NCBI GenBank assembly: GCA_017962085.1
Contig: JAGCWA010000059.1
Span: 62,001-126,000, forward strand
Origin: Paludibacteraceae bacterium
GTDB lineage: Bacteria > Bacteroidota > Bacteroidia > Bacteroidales > Paludibacteraceae
Direction of reading: 5' to 3'
Length of the DNA stretch: 64,000 bases
Shown here: positions 56,865 to 64,000 of the stretch, piece by piece
Layout of the letters: every line of letters starts with the position of its first letter
Position numbering within the stretch: position 1 is the first letter of the stretch
The notes under the pieces: generated by a model
Databases searched by the model: none
The model's input: only the letters and a program-made list of their open reading frames with translations
Told to the model about the DNA's origin: nothing
Translations under genes and position numbers: made by a program

Positions 56865-57109
56865 CAATTGACTACGTCGAACTGACGTTTCTTAATTCAT
56901 AATTGACTACGTCGAACTGACGTTTCAAAATTATTAATTACCATGTGTCGCCCTTTCAGGGCTATAACCGCACCGTCGCGTTATTCACAGGGGTTTACAC
57001 CCCTGCCTGGGGGATGTCGCCCCGTCGGGGCTTAGGTCGTGCGTGTCATGTGGCGATGCGCATCCCCCTAATTTTTAATTCTTAATTCTTAACTCTTAAT
57101 TCATAATTC
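56865..57109. repeat. Intergenic repeat site 5: GC-rich composite element with flanking AT-rich parts
   Basis: Begins with two direct copies of AATTGACTACGTCGAACTGA (near 56870 and 56907), then GTGTCGCCCTTTCAGGGCTA, CAGGGGT-ttac-ACCCCTG, GCCTGGGGGATGTCGCCCC, GTCGGGGCTTAGGTCGTGCG and a closing 'taattcttaattcttaactc' array. It has the same order and orientation as site 4, with which it shares most of its parts. No gene in this 279-bp space. Confidence 0.65.
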
Positions 57110-57610
57110 TCAATTGGACCGTTTCATTTCTACTACTTCTAAGTCTCGTATGTCTGCTCCATCGATGACGAAACGCATCAAGGTGCGCACCTGATGGAAC
57201 CCGTAGGTGCCCGCGGCGCCGGGGTTTAAGCAGAGCATCTGCCTCGTCGGGTCATACTGCGCCTTGAGGATGTGGGAATGTCCGCAAACAAACAATTTAG
57301 GTTTCAACAGATTCAGACGGTTGGTGATGCCCGGCGCATACTTGCCGGGGTATCCGCCGATGTGCGTCATCAAGACGTTCACCCCTTCGCAGCGGAACGA
57401 CTCCTCCTTCTTCAGGAACTTGCGGAGGTCTTGTCCGTCGATGTTGCCGACCACCGCCCGCAGGGTCTTGCCCAACGACTCAAACTTTTCGTAGAGCTCC
57501 AACCCTCCGATGTCACCCGCATGCCAAATCTCGTCACACTTCTCGAAATACTTCGCGTAGCGGTCATCCCAGCATGAATGCGTGTCAGACAGTAGGCCAA
57601 TCGTCACCAT
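57110..57610 (-). CDS. YfcE/MJ0936-type phosphodiesterase
   Basis: 166-residue calcineurin-like metallophosphoesterase. Metal-binding motifs are SDTHSCWDD, HAGDIGG, VVGNIDGQ, MTHIGGYPGKYAP and CGHSHILK, in the usual order. YfcE-family enzymes hydrolyse phosphodiesters in vitro; the natural substrate is not established. The start overlaps the end of the upstream membrane-protein gene by 26 bp, implying coupled translation. Last gene of the DUF4954 group. Confidence 0.9.
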   Translation of the reverse strand: MVTIGLLSDTHSCWDDRYAKYFEKCDEIWHAGDIGGLELYEKFESLGKTLRAVVGNIDGQDLRKFLKKEESFRCEGVNVLMTHIGGYPGKYAPGITNRLNLLKPKLFVCGHSHILKAQYDPTRQMLCLNPGAAGTYGFHQVRTLMRFVIDGADIRDLEVVEMKRSN

Positions 57611-58211
57611 CGGTAAAATCCAATACTTTATTCTTCAAGAGAGCTTGCTTCACGTAGTCGCAGAAAGGAATCTGATAGATCTTGTGGAGCAGGTTGCCCA
57701 ACTTCACGATTTCGGCGACAGCCCTGAAATCGCTGGCGGATACGAATGAGACGAACGTGTTGTCCGGCTTGACGAAGCGCAGGTCATAGACGTGCTCCTC
57801 CACATGACGGTTCATGAGGAAACCGAACTGGTATTCGAAGTTCTTGTCGTACTTCTGGAACGCGATGAACTTATACCCGTCCAACACGAGGGGCTTCCAC
57901 TCGCCCCTGCGGAACGATAGGAACTGTGCCCCTCGGAAGTAGGTTTTCTTTTCAGGATCGAAGCAGGTGATCCGCCTCGTGGAAAGGAGAAAGAAGCCAA
58001 CGGCGGAGAGCAATACCATCAATGGAAATTCAAACTTGAGAAACTCGACGATGATGGTCCCCCAAGGCTTGAATATATCGATTGTCAGACTGTAATATAG
58101 CTTACAGATAAGCAAAGACAATGCTCCCATCAAGAGTATGAATCCTATCGCGACAACCACTGTAGGGAAGTAGCTGCCCGAATTGACTTCTATCACTTTC
58201 CTCTCTTCCAT
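57585..58211 (-). CDS. Membrane protein of unknown function
   Basis: 208 residues with two or three hydrophobic segments in the first 80 residues (YFPTVVVAIGFILLMGALSL and FEFPLMVLLSAVGFFLLSTR) and a soluble C-terminal part of about 130 residues. The part after the membrane segments (RRITCFDPEKKTYFRG, FEYQFGFLMNRHVEEHVYDL) recalls PH-like membrane-associated domains, but I do not assign a family. Its ATG overlaps the DUF4954 stop codon (TAATG), so the two are translationally coupled. Confidence 0.7.
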   Translation of the reverse strand: MEERKVIEVNSGSYFPTVVVAIGFILLMGALSLLICKLYYSLTIDIFKPWGTIIVEFLKFEFPLMVLLSAVGFFLLSTRRITCFDPEKKTYFRGAQFLSFRRGEWKPLVLDGYKFIAFQKYDKNFEYQFGFLMNRHVEEHVYDLRFVKPDNTFVSFVSASDFRAVAEIVKLGNLLHKIYQIPFCDYVKQALLKNKVLDFTDGDDWPTV

Positions 58212-60199
58212 TATTTTATGTTTTTAATTCTATCAATCAGCTCGTTACCAAGGGCTTCCTTGGCGGCGATGTGCTTCTGCACCTCTATCACGAATGGGTT
58301 CTCGTCGAATGCGCCACGCACGTTCTCGAAGTCCTTTTGCCTGCGGAGGTCGCCTCCATCCACGCCGAAACCGGTCTGCACCGTTAGGGTGAACTCCTTC
58401 TTGGCATCCTCGTAGAGGGTCTTGTCGAGGGAGATGACCGCAGTCTTCCAATCCTCCACCAACTTGATGATGTCCTCGACCGTGATCTCGTCGATCGTCT
58501 TGTTCAGACGCTTCTGGATCTTGTCGATGGCCCACGTCCACTCCAAGGTGTAGTAGTTCTTATGCAGGTTGATGAAGTCGTTGTTCAGATCCTTTACGGA
58601 AGCGTATTGCTTGTTCTCCACCTTCTTGATGATATCCTCGACGCAGTGCTTAGGTGCGATCAGACCGGAGATGTCGAGCCACTCGCCCAAACCGTCCTGC
58701 ACGTCTGGTTTCAGACGCTCGCGGATCTCTTGTATGTTCTTGAACTTGGTGATTTCCAACCGTTTGATGATGGAGTTGCCCAAGAACTTGCAGATGGCGG
58801 TGTCGTATAGTTTCACACCCTTTATCAGGGAAGTGCGTTTGATGCGGGTGTTGTGGTAGTAGTAGCGGTCGCACTCCTCGCCGGAGAGTTTCTTCAGCGA
58901 CTCCAACGCCTCGATACCGTTCATCATCTTCTGGATGGTGTATGGGCTCAACAGGTTGAAGTTGATCTGATCCAGCTTGTCCGGGTCGGTACGGCGGTCA
59001 CGTTTCGGCCACTTCTGCGCGTCACGGATGGTTCCGACGCTTCGGAGGTTGGCGGCTGGCACCAACAAGGTCTCGTTGGAGTTCTCTATCATGTAGGAGA
59101 ACGGAAGGTCCGTCGTGTCCGGATGGGTGGTGTGGCGTCCCATGATCAACGTGAAGGCGCCCACCTTGGCTGGCCACAGCACGTAGGAGTCGCTCGTGGT
59201 CTTCGAACCACGCTCCACGACGCCTTGGTGGATAGGCCCCAGCTTATACATGTGGTTGCTCTGGTTGCTTCCCGAACCGGCGTTCAGGAAGGAGAACATA
59301 CCAGCGATTAACAAGCTGGACTTATGGTGTGTGACGGTGAATGGTCCCGCAAAGACGGAGGCCGCCTCACCGTGGAATCCTTGGCAGTTGGAGAAGAAGA
59401 GGGTGTCTGTGGCGGAGTACTGCTTGCCGATCTGGCAGGCCTGGCCGACGAAGCAACGGTCGATCATCGCTCCTTCGGTGATTTCGCTACCGGAGGAGAT
59501 GATGAAGTTGCGCGCCATCACGTGCGTGCCCAACTTCACTGGAGCGTATTGGTTACCGTTGACGCTACCGTTGAGCAATTCTGCGCAACCGTCCGCCTCC
59601 GTGCAGTCGCCGAACTTCACGTTCACGATCTTACCGCAGTTGCGGATCATGACGGAACGGCCGATGTGACCCATGTCAGAAGCGATGCTCTCGGTATATT
59701 TAGCCGCCAATTCCTGGAGGTTGTGCGTCAGCTCCGGACGGTGGCGGTAGAGCGCCATCATGTAGGCGGTATGGGCGGAGAGGAGGTCGAAGATAGGCAC
59801 CTCACGTCCACCGCCCTCGTTCAGTGCGGAGACCATCGTGCCGTTTCCGAACGAGTTCTTCTCCGTGACGATCAGCATATCGACGTTCTCGATGTATGAA
59901 TCCTCGCCGATCTCGTAGTTGGCGATGTAGTTCGCTATACGTCCGATGTAGACGTTGTCGCCCACGACGCAGTTGTGGAGCGTGGCGTTCGTGATACCTG
60001 AGTGGCGGGACAATCCGCCTTCCAATGTGTAGCTCTTCTCGAAGGCACCCATCCTGATCTGTCCGGTGAAGATGGTGTATCGAACCCTCGTGGCGTCAAA
60101 GTTGTTCGTCACTTGAATGTTGTCCCAATCGTCCGCATTACAGCCCTGTGATCTCAGTGTCTCAATCTCAGGAGCGGTCAGTTTCCTATATTTCCCCAT
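58211..60199 (-). CDS. DUF4954 family protein with left-handed beta-helix region
   Basis: 662 residues, a family (DUF4954) typical of Bacteroidota. The N-terminal third contains hexapeptide-like turns (NATLHNCVVGDNVYIGRIAN, GEDSYIENVDMLIV, KLGTHVMARNFIISSGSEI) like those of sugar-nucleotide acyltransferases. The C-terminal 200 residues are helical. Enzymatic activity is not established for this family; the beta-helix suggests acyl- or nucleotidyl-transfer. It starts 62 bp after hflX, beyond a terminator, so it should have its own promoter, which I could not identify with confidence. Confidence 0.85.
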   Translation of the reverse strand: MGKYRKLTAPEIETLRSQGCNADDWDNIQVTNNFDATRVRYTIFTGQIRMGAFEKSYTLEGGLSRHSGITNATLHNCVVGDNVYIGRIANYIANYEIGEDSYIENVDMLIVTEKNSFGNGTMVSALNEGGGREVPIFDLLSAHTAYMMALYRHRPELTHNLQELAAKYTESIASDMGHIGRSVMIRNCGKIVNVKFGDCTEADGCAELLNGSVNGNQYAPVKLGTHVMARNFIISSGSEITEGAMIDRCFVGQACQIGKQYSATDTLFFSNCQGFHGEAASVFAGPFTVTHHKSSLLIAGMFSFLNAGSGSNQSNHMYKLGPIHQGVVERGSKTTSDSYVLWPAKVGAFTLIMGRHTTHPDTTDLPFSYMIENSNETLLVPAANLRSVGTIRDAQKWPKRDRRTDPDKLDQINFNLLSPYTIQKMMNGIEALESLKKLSGEECDRYYYHNTRIKRTSLIKGVKLYDTAICKFLGNSIIKRLEITKFKNIQEIRERLKPDVQDGLGEWLDISGLIAPKHCVEDIIKKVENKQYASVKDLNNDFINLHKNYYTLEWTWAIDKIQKRLNKTIDEITVEDIIKLVEDWKTAVISLDKTLYEDAKKEFTLTVQTGFGVDGGDLRRQKDFENVRGAFDENPFVIEVQKHIAAKEALGNELIDRIKNIK

Positions 60200-60235
60200 A
60201 CTGTTATATTTCTTTTAGTTCTTAATAATCTAATT

Positions 60236-60277
60236 CAAAAAAAGAGGAGGAGATAGCCTCTCTATTCTATCTCCTCC
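60236..60277 (-). terminator. Intrinsic terminator of recA-hflX, overlapping the hflX stop codon
   Basis: In the minus direction, GGAGGAGATAG (60277-60267) pairs perfectly with CTATCTCCTCC (60256-60246), 10-nt loop, followed by a run of T (60243-60236). The hflX stop codon (60264-60262) lies in the loop, so one stem arm is the coding sequence for the last residues. Confidence 0.8.
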
Positions 60278-61503
60278 GCATTATCGTCATATTTCTGATA
60301 AATAAAATCGTTGTAAGGGAATCTGGTTACATGAATCTCTTTCACTTTGTTGTAGAGTAGTGTCTTCAACTCCTCCAGGTTCGTCTTGTCCTTGGCTGAA
60401 ATGAAGATGCAGTTCTCATGCATCTTCGACATCCAGGTTTTCTTCAGTTCCTCCAGACTGATGTTCTCCCGCGTCATCGGGGTGAGGTCGTCCTCCTCCT
60501 TAGGCGTGTAGGTGAAGGCGTCGATCTTGTTGAAGACCAGGATCGTCGGCTTGTCCGCTGAATTGATATCCTTCAGCGTCTTCTCCACCACGGCGATTTG
60601 GTCCTCGAAGTTCGGGTGGGAGATGTCCACCACGTGCACCAAGAGGTCCGCCTCCCGCACCTCGTCCAGCGTCGATTTGAAGGACTCCACCAGGTCGGTA
60701 GGCAACTTGCGGATGAACCCTACCGTATCCGTCAGCAGGAAGGGGAGGTTCTCGATGATCACCTTGCGCACGGTCGTGTCCAATGTGGCGAAGAGCTTGT
60801 TCTCCGCGAAGACGTCCGATTTGCTGATGGTGTTCATGATGGTGGACTTGCCCACGTTGGTGTATCCGACCAAGGCGACGCGCACCATCTTGCCACGGTT
60901 CTTCCGCTGGGTGGTCTTCTGCTTATCGATGGAGACCAGTTCCTCCTTGAGGAGGGATATCTTTGTGAGGATGATACGACGGTCCGTCTCGATCTGGGTC
61001 TCACCCGGACCACGCATACCGATACCTCCTCGTTGACGTTCGAGGTGGGTCCACATACCCGTCAGGCGGGGCAACAAGTATTTGTATTGCGCCAGCTCCA
61101 CCTGCGTCTTGGCGTGGGCGGTCTGCGCCCGTTTGGCGAAGATGTCCAGGATGAGGCTGGTACGGTCGAGGATCTTCACGCCCAACTCCTTCTCGATGTT
61201 GCGGAGTTGCTTCGGGGAGAGCTCGTCGTCGAAGAGCACGAGACCGATTTCATTCTCCGTCTCTTCCTGCTCTTTGACGTAGTTCTTGATCTCCTCCAGC
61301 TTACCGGGGCCGACGAACGTGTTAGAGTTCGGACCATCCACCCGTTGGAAGAAGGTCTTCACAGGGTGTGCGCCCGCCGTCTCCGCGAGGAAGGCGAGCT
61401 CGTCCATGTACTCCTTCGCTTTCTGCTCGTTCTGCTGGGGCGTGATCAGTCCGACCAGGACCGCCTGCTCCTCGTATATTTCAGTTTTTACGATTTGTCC
61501 CAT
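60262..61503 (-). CDS. hflX: Ribosome-associated GTPase HflX
   Basis: 413 residues. N-terminal HflX domain (FVGPGKLEEIKNYV, VLFDDELSPKQLRNIE, RAQTAHAKTQVELAQYKYLL), the glycine-rich RGGIGMRGPGETQIETDRR linker, then a GTPase domain with G1 GYTNVGKST, G3 DTVG and G4 FNKID. HflX splits stalled or heat-damaged ribosomes in characterised bacteria. One base separates it from recA, so the two form an operon. Ends in an acidic tail (DDNAEEIE). Confidence 0.96.
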   Translation of the reverse strand: MGQIVKTEIYEEQAVLVGLITPQQNEQKAKEYMDELAFLAETAGAHPVKTFFQRVDGPNSNTFVGPGKLEEIKNYVKEQEETENEIGLVLFDDELSPKQLRNIEKELGVKILDRTSLILDIFAKRAQTAHAKTQVELAQYKYLLPRLTGMWTHLERQRGGIGMRGPGETQIETDRRIILTKISLLKEELVSIDKQKTTQRKNRGKMVRVALVGYTNVGKSTIMNTISKSDVFAENKLFATLDTTVRKVIIENLPFLLTDTVGFIRKLPTDLVESFKSTLDEVREADLLVHVVDISHPNFEDQIAVVEKTLKDINSADKPTILVFNKIDAFTYTPKEEDDLTPMTRENISLEELKKTWMSKMHENCIFISAKDKTNLEELKTLLYNKVKEIHVTRFPYNDFIYQKYDDNAEEIE

Positions 61504-61504
61504 C

Positions 61505-62518
61505 TTAGTTATTCGCTTTCTTAGCCGCCTCGCGCACCTTGACCTCGATCTCCTCGGCCAGTTCAGGATTGTCGCGCAGCAGGTCTTTCGTAGCGTCGCG
61601 CCCTTGCGCCAGCTTTGTGTCGCCGTAGCTGAACCACGAACCGCTCTTCTTGATGATACCGAACTCGACGCCCATGTCGATCAATTCACCGATCTTGGAG
61701 ATACCCTCGCCGAACATGATGTCGAACTCCGCCTTCTTGAACGGAGGCGCCACTTTGTTCTTCACCACCTTCACGCGGGTCTGGTTACCGATCACGTTCT
61801 CGCCGTCCTTGAGCTGTCCGATCCTGCGGATGTCGAGGCGGACGGAAGCGTAGAACTTCAGGGCGTTACCACCCGTTGTCGTCTCAGGGTTGCCGAACAT
61901 GACACCGATCTTTTCGCGCAATTGGTTGATGAAGATGCAGGTGGTGTTCGTCTTGTTGATCGTACCCGTCAGTTTTCTCAGGGCTTGGGACATCAAGCGG
62001 GCTTGCAGACCCATCTTGGAGTCGCCCATGTCGCCCTCGATCTCCGCCTTAGGCGTCAATGCCGCGACAGAGTCAATCACGACGATGTCCAATGCGGAGG
62101 AGCGGATCAGCTGGTCCGCGATCTCCAACGCCTGCTCACCGTTGTCCGGTTGGGAGATCAATAGGTTGGAGACATCCACGCCCAGTTTCTCCGCATAGAA
62201 GCGGTCGAAGGCGTGTTCCGCGTCGATGATGGCGGCGATGCCACCGTTCTTTTGTGCCTGAGCGATCGCATGGATGGCAAGCGTAGTCTTACCTGACGAC
62301 TCAGGACCGAATATTTCAATGACCCTACCTCTCGGGTATCCACCGACACCCAATGCGAGGTCTAAGCCAATAGATCCAGTTGAAATCACAGGTATTTCTT
62401 CAATTTTGTTGTCGCCCATCTTCATGATGGTGCCCTTTCCATGGTCTTTTTCAATCTTTTCCATCGCTAGCTGCAAAGCCTTCAGCTTCTCGCTCGATGG
62501 TTGAATTCCTTCTGCCAT
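61505..62518 (-). CDS. recA: Recombinase RecA
   Basis: 337-residue RecA. Walker A is GPESSGKTT, Walker B lies in [20 protein letters not shown], split here as [12 protein letters not shown], and the L2 loop is [20 protein letters not shown]. The C-terminal acidic region is short. RecA drives homologous recombination and the SOS response; the repeat-rich locus 11 kb away would be a natural substrate, but that is only a remark on context. I see no LexA-type operator. Confidence 0.98.
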   Translation of the reverse strand: MAEGIQPSSEKLKALQLAMEKIEKDHGKGTIMKMGDNKIEEIPVISTGSIGLDLALGVGGYPRGRVIEIFGPESSGKTTLAIHAIAQAQKNGGIAAIIDAEHAFDRFYAEKLGVDVSNLLISQPDNGEQALEIADQLIRSSALDIVVIDSVAALTPKAEIEGDMGDSKMGLQARLMSQALRKLTGTINKTNTTCIFINQLREKIGVMFGNPETTTGGNALKFYASVRLDIRRIGQLKDGENVIGNQTRVKVVKNKVAPPFKKAEFDIMFGEGISKIGELIDMGVEFGIIKKSGSWFSYGDTKLAQGRDATKDLLRDNPELAEEIEVKVREAAKKANN

Positions 62519-62548
62519 TTTTCCTATTTTTTAAAATTTACATTGCTA

Positions 62549-62556
62549 CAAATTTA
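62549..62556 (-). promoter_or_regulatory. -7 element of the recA promoter
   Basis: TAAATTTG in the minus direction, an exact TAnnTTTG, about 30 bp before the recA ATG. At the -33 position the sequence is TGTG instead of TTTG. Confidence 0.55.
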
Positions 62557-62693
62557 TACAAAAAATCATGATTCCGCACACGACTTGTGTTTTTTTTAAT
62601 CCGATTGGTTATCTCTTAGTTGTCTTGTCCTTGCAGAGTGTCAGTAGCGGGAATTGTCTTTTCTATTTTTCAGAGACTTTTCCAATGCCTTTT

Positions 62694-63074
62694 TCATTTT
62701 CTTTTGGTGAAAACAAATTTTTTTGTAATATTTGCATCGTTAGGAAAATCTATTTCCGAAAACATAGAGTTGGTTGTTATGGTCGGTAGCAATTGGAGCT
62801 GCCCAGCCTCTGACAACCAACTTTTTATTTTTGTACTATCGTAATAATGGATATTATTGAGCACACTTGCGGAAACAATCTTCTCCACTACTTTGTAGTT
62901 TTCTTTAGAATAAACACTTGCTATAAGATTATACTTACCTTTATTGTCAAAGACGACGTGCGAAGAATGTTGTTTTGCAATTGTTTGTAGGTCTCCAAAA
63001 CAGGGTCTTGTTGACGCTTCCTCCTCAGACTTTCTGGAGAAATCAGTTAGAAATTGGCCTGCGTTCTTCTTCAC
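62694..63074 (-). CDS. Doubtful small gene or gene remnant
   Basis: 126 codons from a GTG preceded directly by an in-frame stop; an ATG 10 bases upstream is in another frame. The product (GQFLTDFSRKSEEEAS ... HVVFDNKGKYNLIASVYSKE) shows no family I know and no signal peptide. The region is richer in A/T than the genes around it, which may mean acquired DNA or a decayed gene. The gap before it (63075-63246) and the one behind it (62557-62693) show no other convincing gene. Confidence 0.35.
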   Translation of the reverse strand: MKKNAGQFLTDFSRKSEEEASTRPCFGDLQTIAKQHSSHVVFDNKGKYNLIASVYSKENYKVVEKIVSASVLNNIHYYDSTKIKSWLSEAGQLQLLPTITTNSMFSEIDFPNDANITKKFVFTKRK

Positions 63075-63246
63075 TTAAGCTCATAGTCAGGCAATTAAAA
63101 TTTTTTCTTGCTCAACATTCTTATAAAAGGGGGTGAAGCTATTGCTTTCCCATTCGTTTCTTGTATACAAGACAGGGATAATCATCTCACCCAACTCCCA
63201 ACCAAGGGATGTGATAGGATTCTTCTCTTGTACGCATAATCTTGCC

Positions 63247-64000
63247 TTAGTCTATACCAGGGTTCATCTCTTTGGGCGTCTTCCAATCTATGCCGTGTCT
63301 TTTTAGCACTTTCTTTTGGTAATACCAAACGTTATGACAACCCCAATCCCAGCCGTCCATGGAGCACTTTTCCAAGTGCTGTGTTATCGAGTCCACCACC
63401 TCCTCCATCACGTCACAGATGATGGCTTTGTATGCTGGTGAATATTCGACGAGATCGACTTTGAATGTGTCCGGTTTCCAATCGGTAACATTGTTTCCAC
63501 GGATGACACCCCTGACGGGAGATCCGTAGAATCGATACAACTCCACCACATAATCCATTGGGACAGCCTTGTGGGATTTTCGGATATATGGCTTTCCTTC
63601 ATCGTCATAATCGATGAGTTCTTCGTCATAACATAGATTTGAGGACCAATAAAGTCCGTGTATTCCCTTATTCGGCTTGATGATATCCGCCTCCATTATG
63701 CGGGGGAGGAAAATGGATTTCCCATTGTGCTTGGAGGTGAATATGGTGCCGGAGATTCCGCTTCCTTTGTAATTGTCCGTGTTATATTGATCACATTCCA
63801 ACCTCAGCTCAAGGAACTCCAAGTAGGTCGGTGTCACCCATCTACCGCCCATGTTCGCAGTGGCGGCATCGTCGCATGGCTCCAAGATCCTTAGCGTGTC
63901 GTAGTATGGGGACTTGGGGTAAAAGACATATTTGGTCATGGTCGAGTCGGACGAGATGTACTTGTAGTTGTCCCAGCCAAACCTCTCTTTGGGTTGGGTC
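63247..64000 (-). CDS. FISUMP-like (Fibrobacter major paralogous domain) protein, C-terminal part
   Basis: The frame is open from the right edge to a TAA at 63249-63247, so the gene starts outside the window; the ATG at 63939 is internal. Upstream of it the frame reads PKERFGWDNYKYISSDST, then MTKYVFYPKSPYYD, CDDAATANMGGRWVTPTYLE, FLELRLECDQYN, NGKSIFLPRI and GLYWSSNLCYDEE. The order 'W..YK....TKY ... DAA..N.GG.W..PT..E...L...C ... G.SIFLP ... YWSS' is that of the Fibrobacter succinogenes major paralogous domain, found in secreted proteins of gut Bacteroidota. About 251 codons are visible. The last 100 residues (from about KAVPMDYVVELYRFYGSPVR) end the domain and add a WDWGCHNVWYYQKKVLKRHG tail. 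Confidence 0.65.
   Translation of the reverse strand, partial: TQPKERFGWDNYKYISSDSTMTKYVFYPKSPYYDTLRILEPCDDAATANMGGRWVTPTYLEFLELRLECDQYNTDNYKGSGISGTIFTSKHNGKSIFLPRIMEADIIKPNKGIHGLYWSSNLCYDEELIDYDDEGKPYIRKSHKAVPMDYVVELYRFYGSPVRGVIRGNNVTDWKPDTFKVDLVEYSPAYKAIICDVMEEVVDSITQHLEKCSMDGWDWGCHNVWYYQKKVLKRHGIDWKTPKEMNPGID

Noticed and set aside
62568-62789. Plus-strand open frame after recA
   Set aside because: Overlaps the recA upstream region and the opposite-strand frame, has no motif, and is rich in Phe/Ser/Cys as expected of AT-rich non-coding DNA.

Overview
The window is a chromosomal segment from a member of the phylum Bacteroidota, most probably an uncultured gut- or rumen-type Bacteroidales. 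The evidence is the S12-S7-EF-G-S10...L17 gene order with map and infA inside it, promoters of the form TTG-N18..20-TAnnTTTG, almost no Shine-Dalgarno sequences, a Bacteroidota-type HD-domain phosphodiesterase, DUF4954, and proteins with a C-terminal tail like the Por (type IX) secretion sorting domain. I cannot name the species.

Layout. (1) 1-519, minus strand: 5' part of a PgpH-like 7TMR-HD phosphodiesterase gene that runs off the left edge. (2) 792-18877, plus: one unbroken translation super-operon (rpsL, rpsG, fusA, the S10, spc and alpha ribosomal genes, secY, map, infA, rpoA, rplQ) ending in a clear intrinsic terminator. (3) 18899-22625, plus: pyrH, a secreted transglutaminase-like protein, an EamA-type permease and a small PH-domain protein. 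pyrH, the transglutaminase gene and the permease gene each have their own promoter, and the spacers hold AT-rich repeats. (4) 23234-50863, plus: the notable part, about 27.6 kb holding five tandem paralogous genes for giant secreted proteins (3019, 1555, 1701, 1484 and 1312 aa). They are built from 26 copies of one large module. Each module has an N-terminal domain with an Asp-box-like motif, then 1 to 13 copies of a 26-residue repeat with two conserved cysteines, then a fixed closing segment. I count about 154 such repeats in all. (5) 51188-54994, minus: a four-gene operon (epimerase, two different ATP-grasp enzymes, a lipoprotein) behind a near-consensus promoter. (6) 55500-56830, plus: a DUF998-like membrane protein and a flavin reductase-like protein. 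(7) 57110-62518, minus: recA-hflX, ending in a terminator, then DUF4954, a membrane protein and a YfcE-like phosphodiesterase. (8) 62694-64000, minus: a doubtful small ORF and a Fibrobacter-paralogous-domain (FISUMP)-like protein cut by the right edge.

The five giant genes share their signal peptide, last ~70 residues, ~35-bp upstream sequence and internal modules. Blocks of near-identical sequence recur inside and between them, including a 78-bp tandem duplication with one mismatch. This points to a family that grows and reshuffles by recombination. The proteins are probably exported by Sec and then a type IX system and displayed at the surface or released; their ligand is not visible from sequence.

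Two families of intergenic repeats punctuate the accessory DNA: a GC-rich composite with several hairpins (five sites) and AT-rich arrays of short motifs. One GC-rich copy sits inside the junction between giant genes 2 and 3. I see no tRNA, rRNA, CRISPR array, transposase or phage gene.
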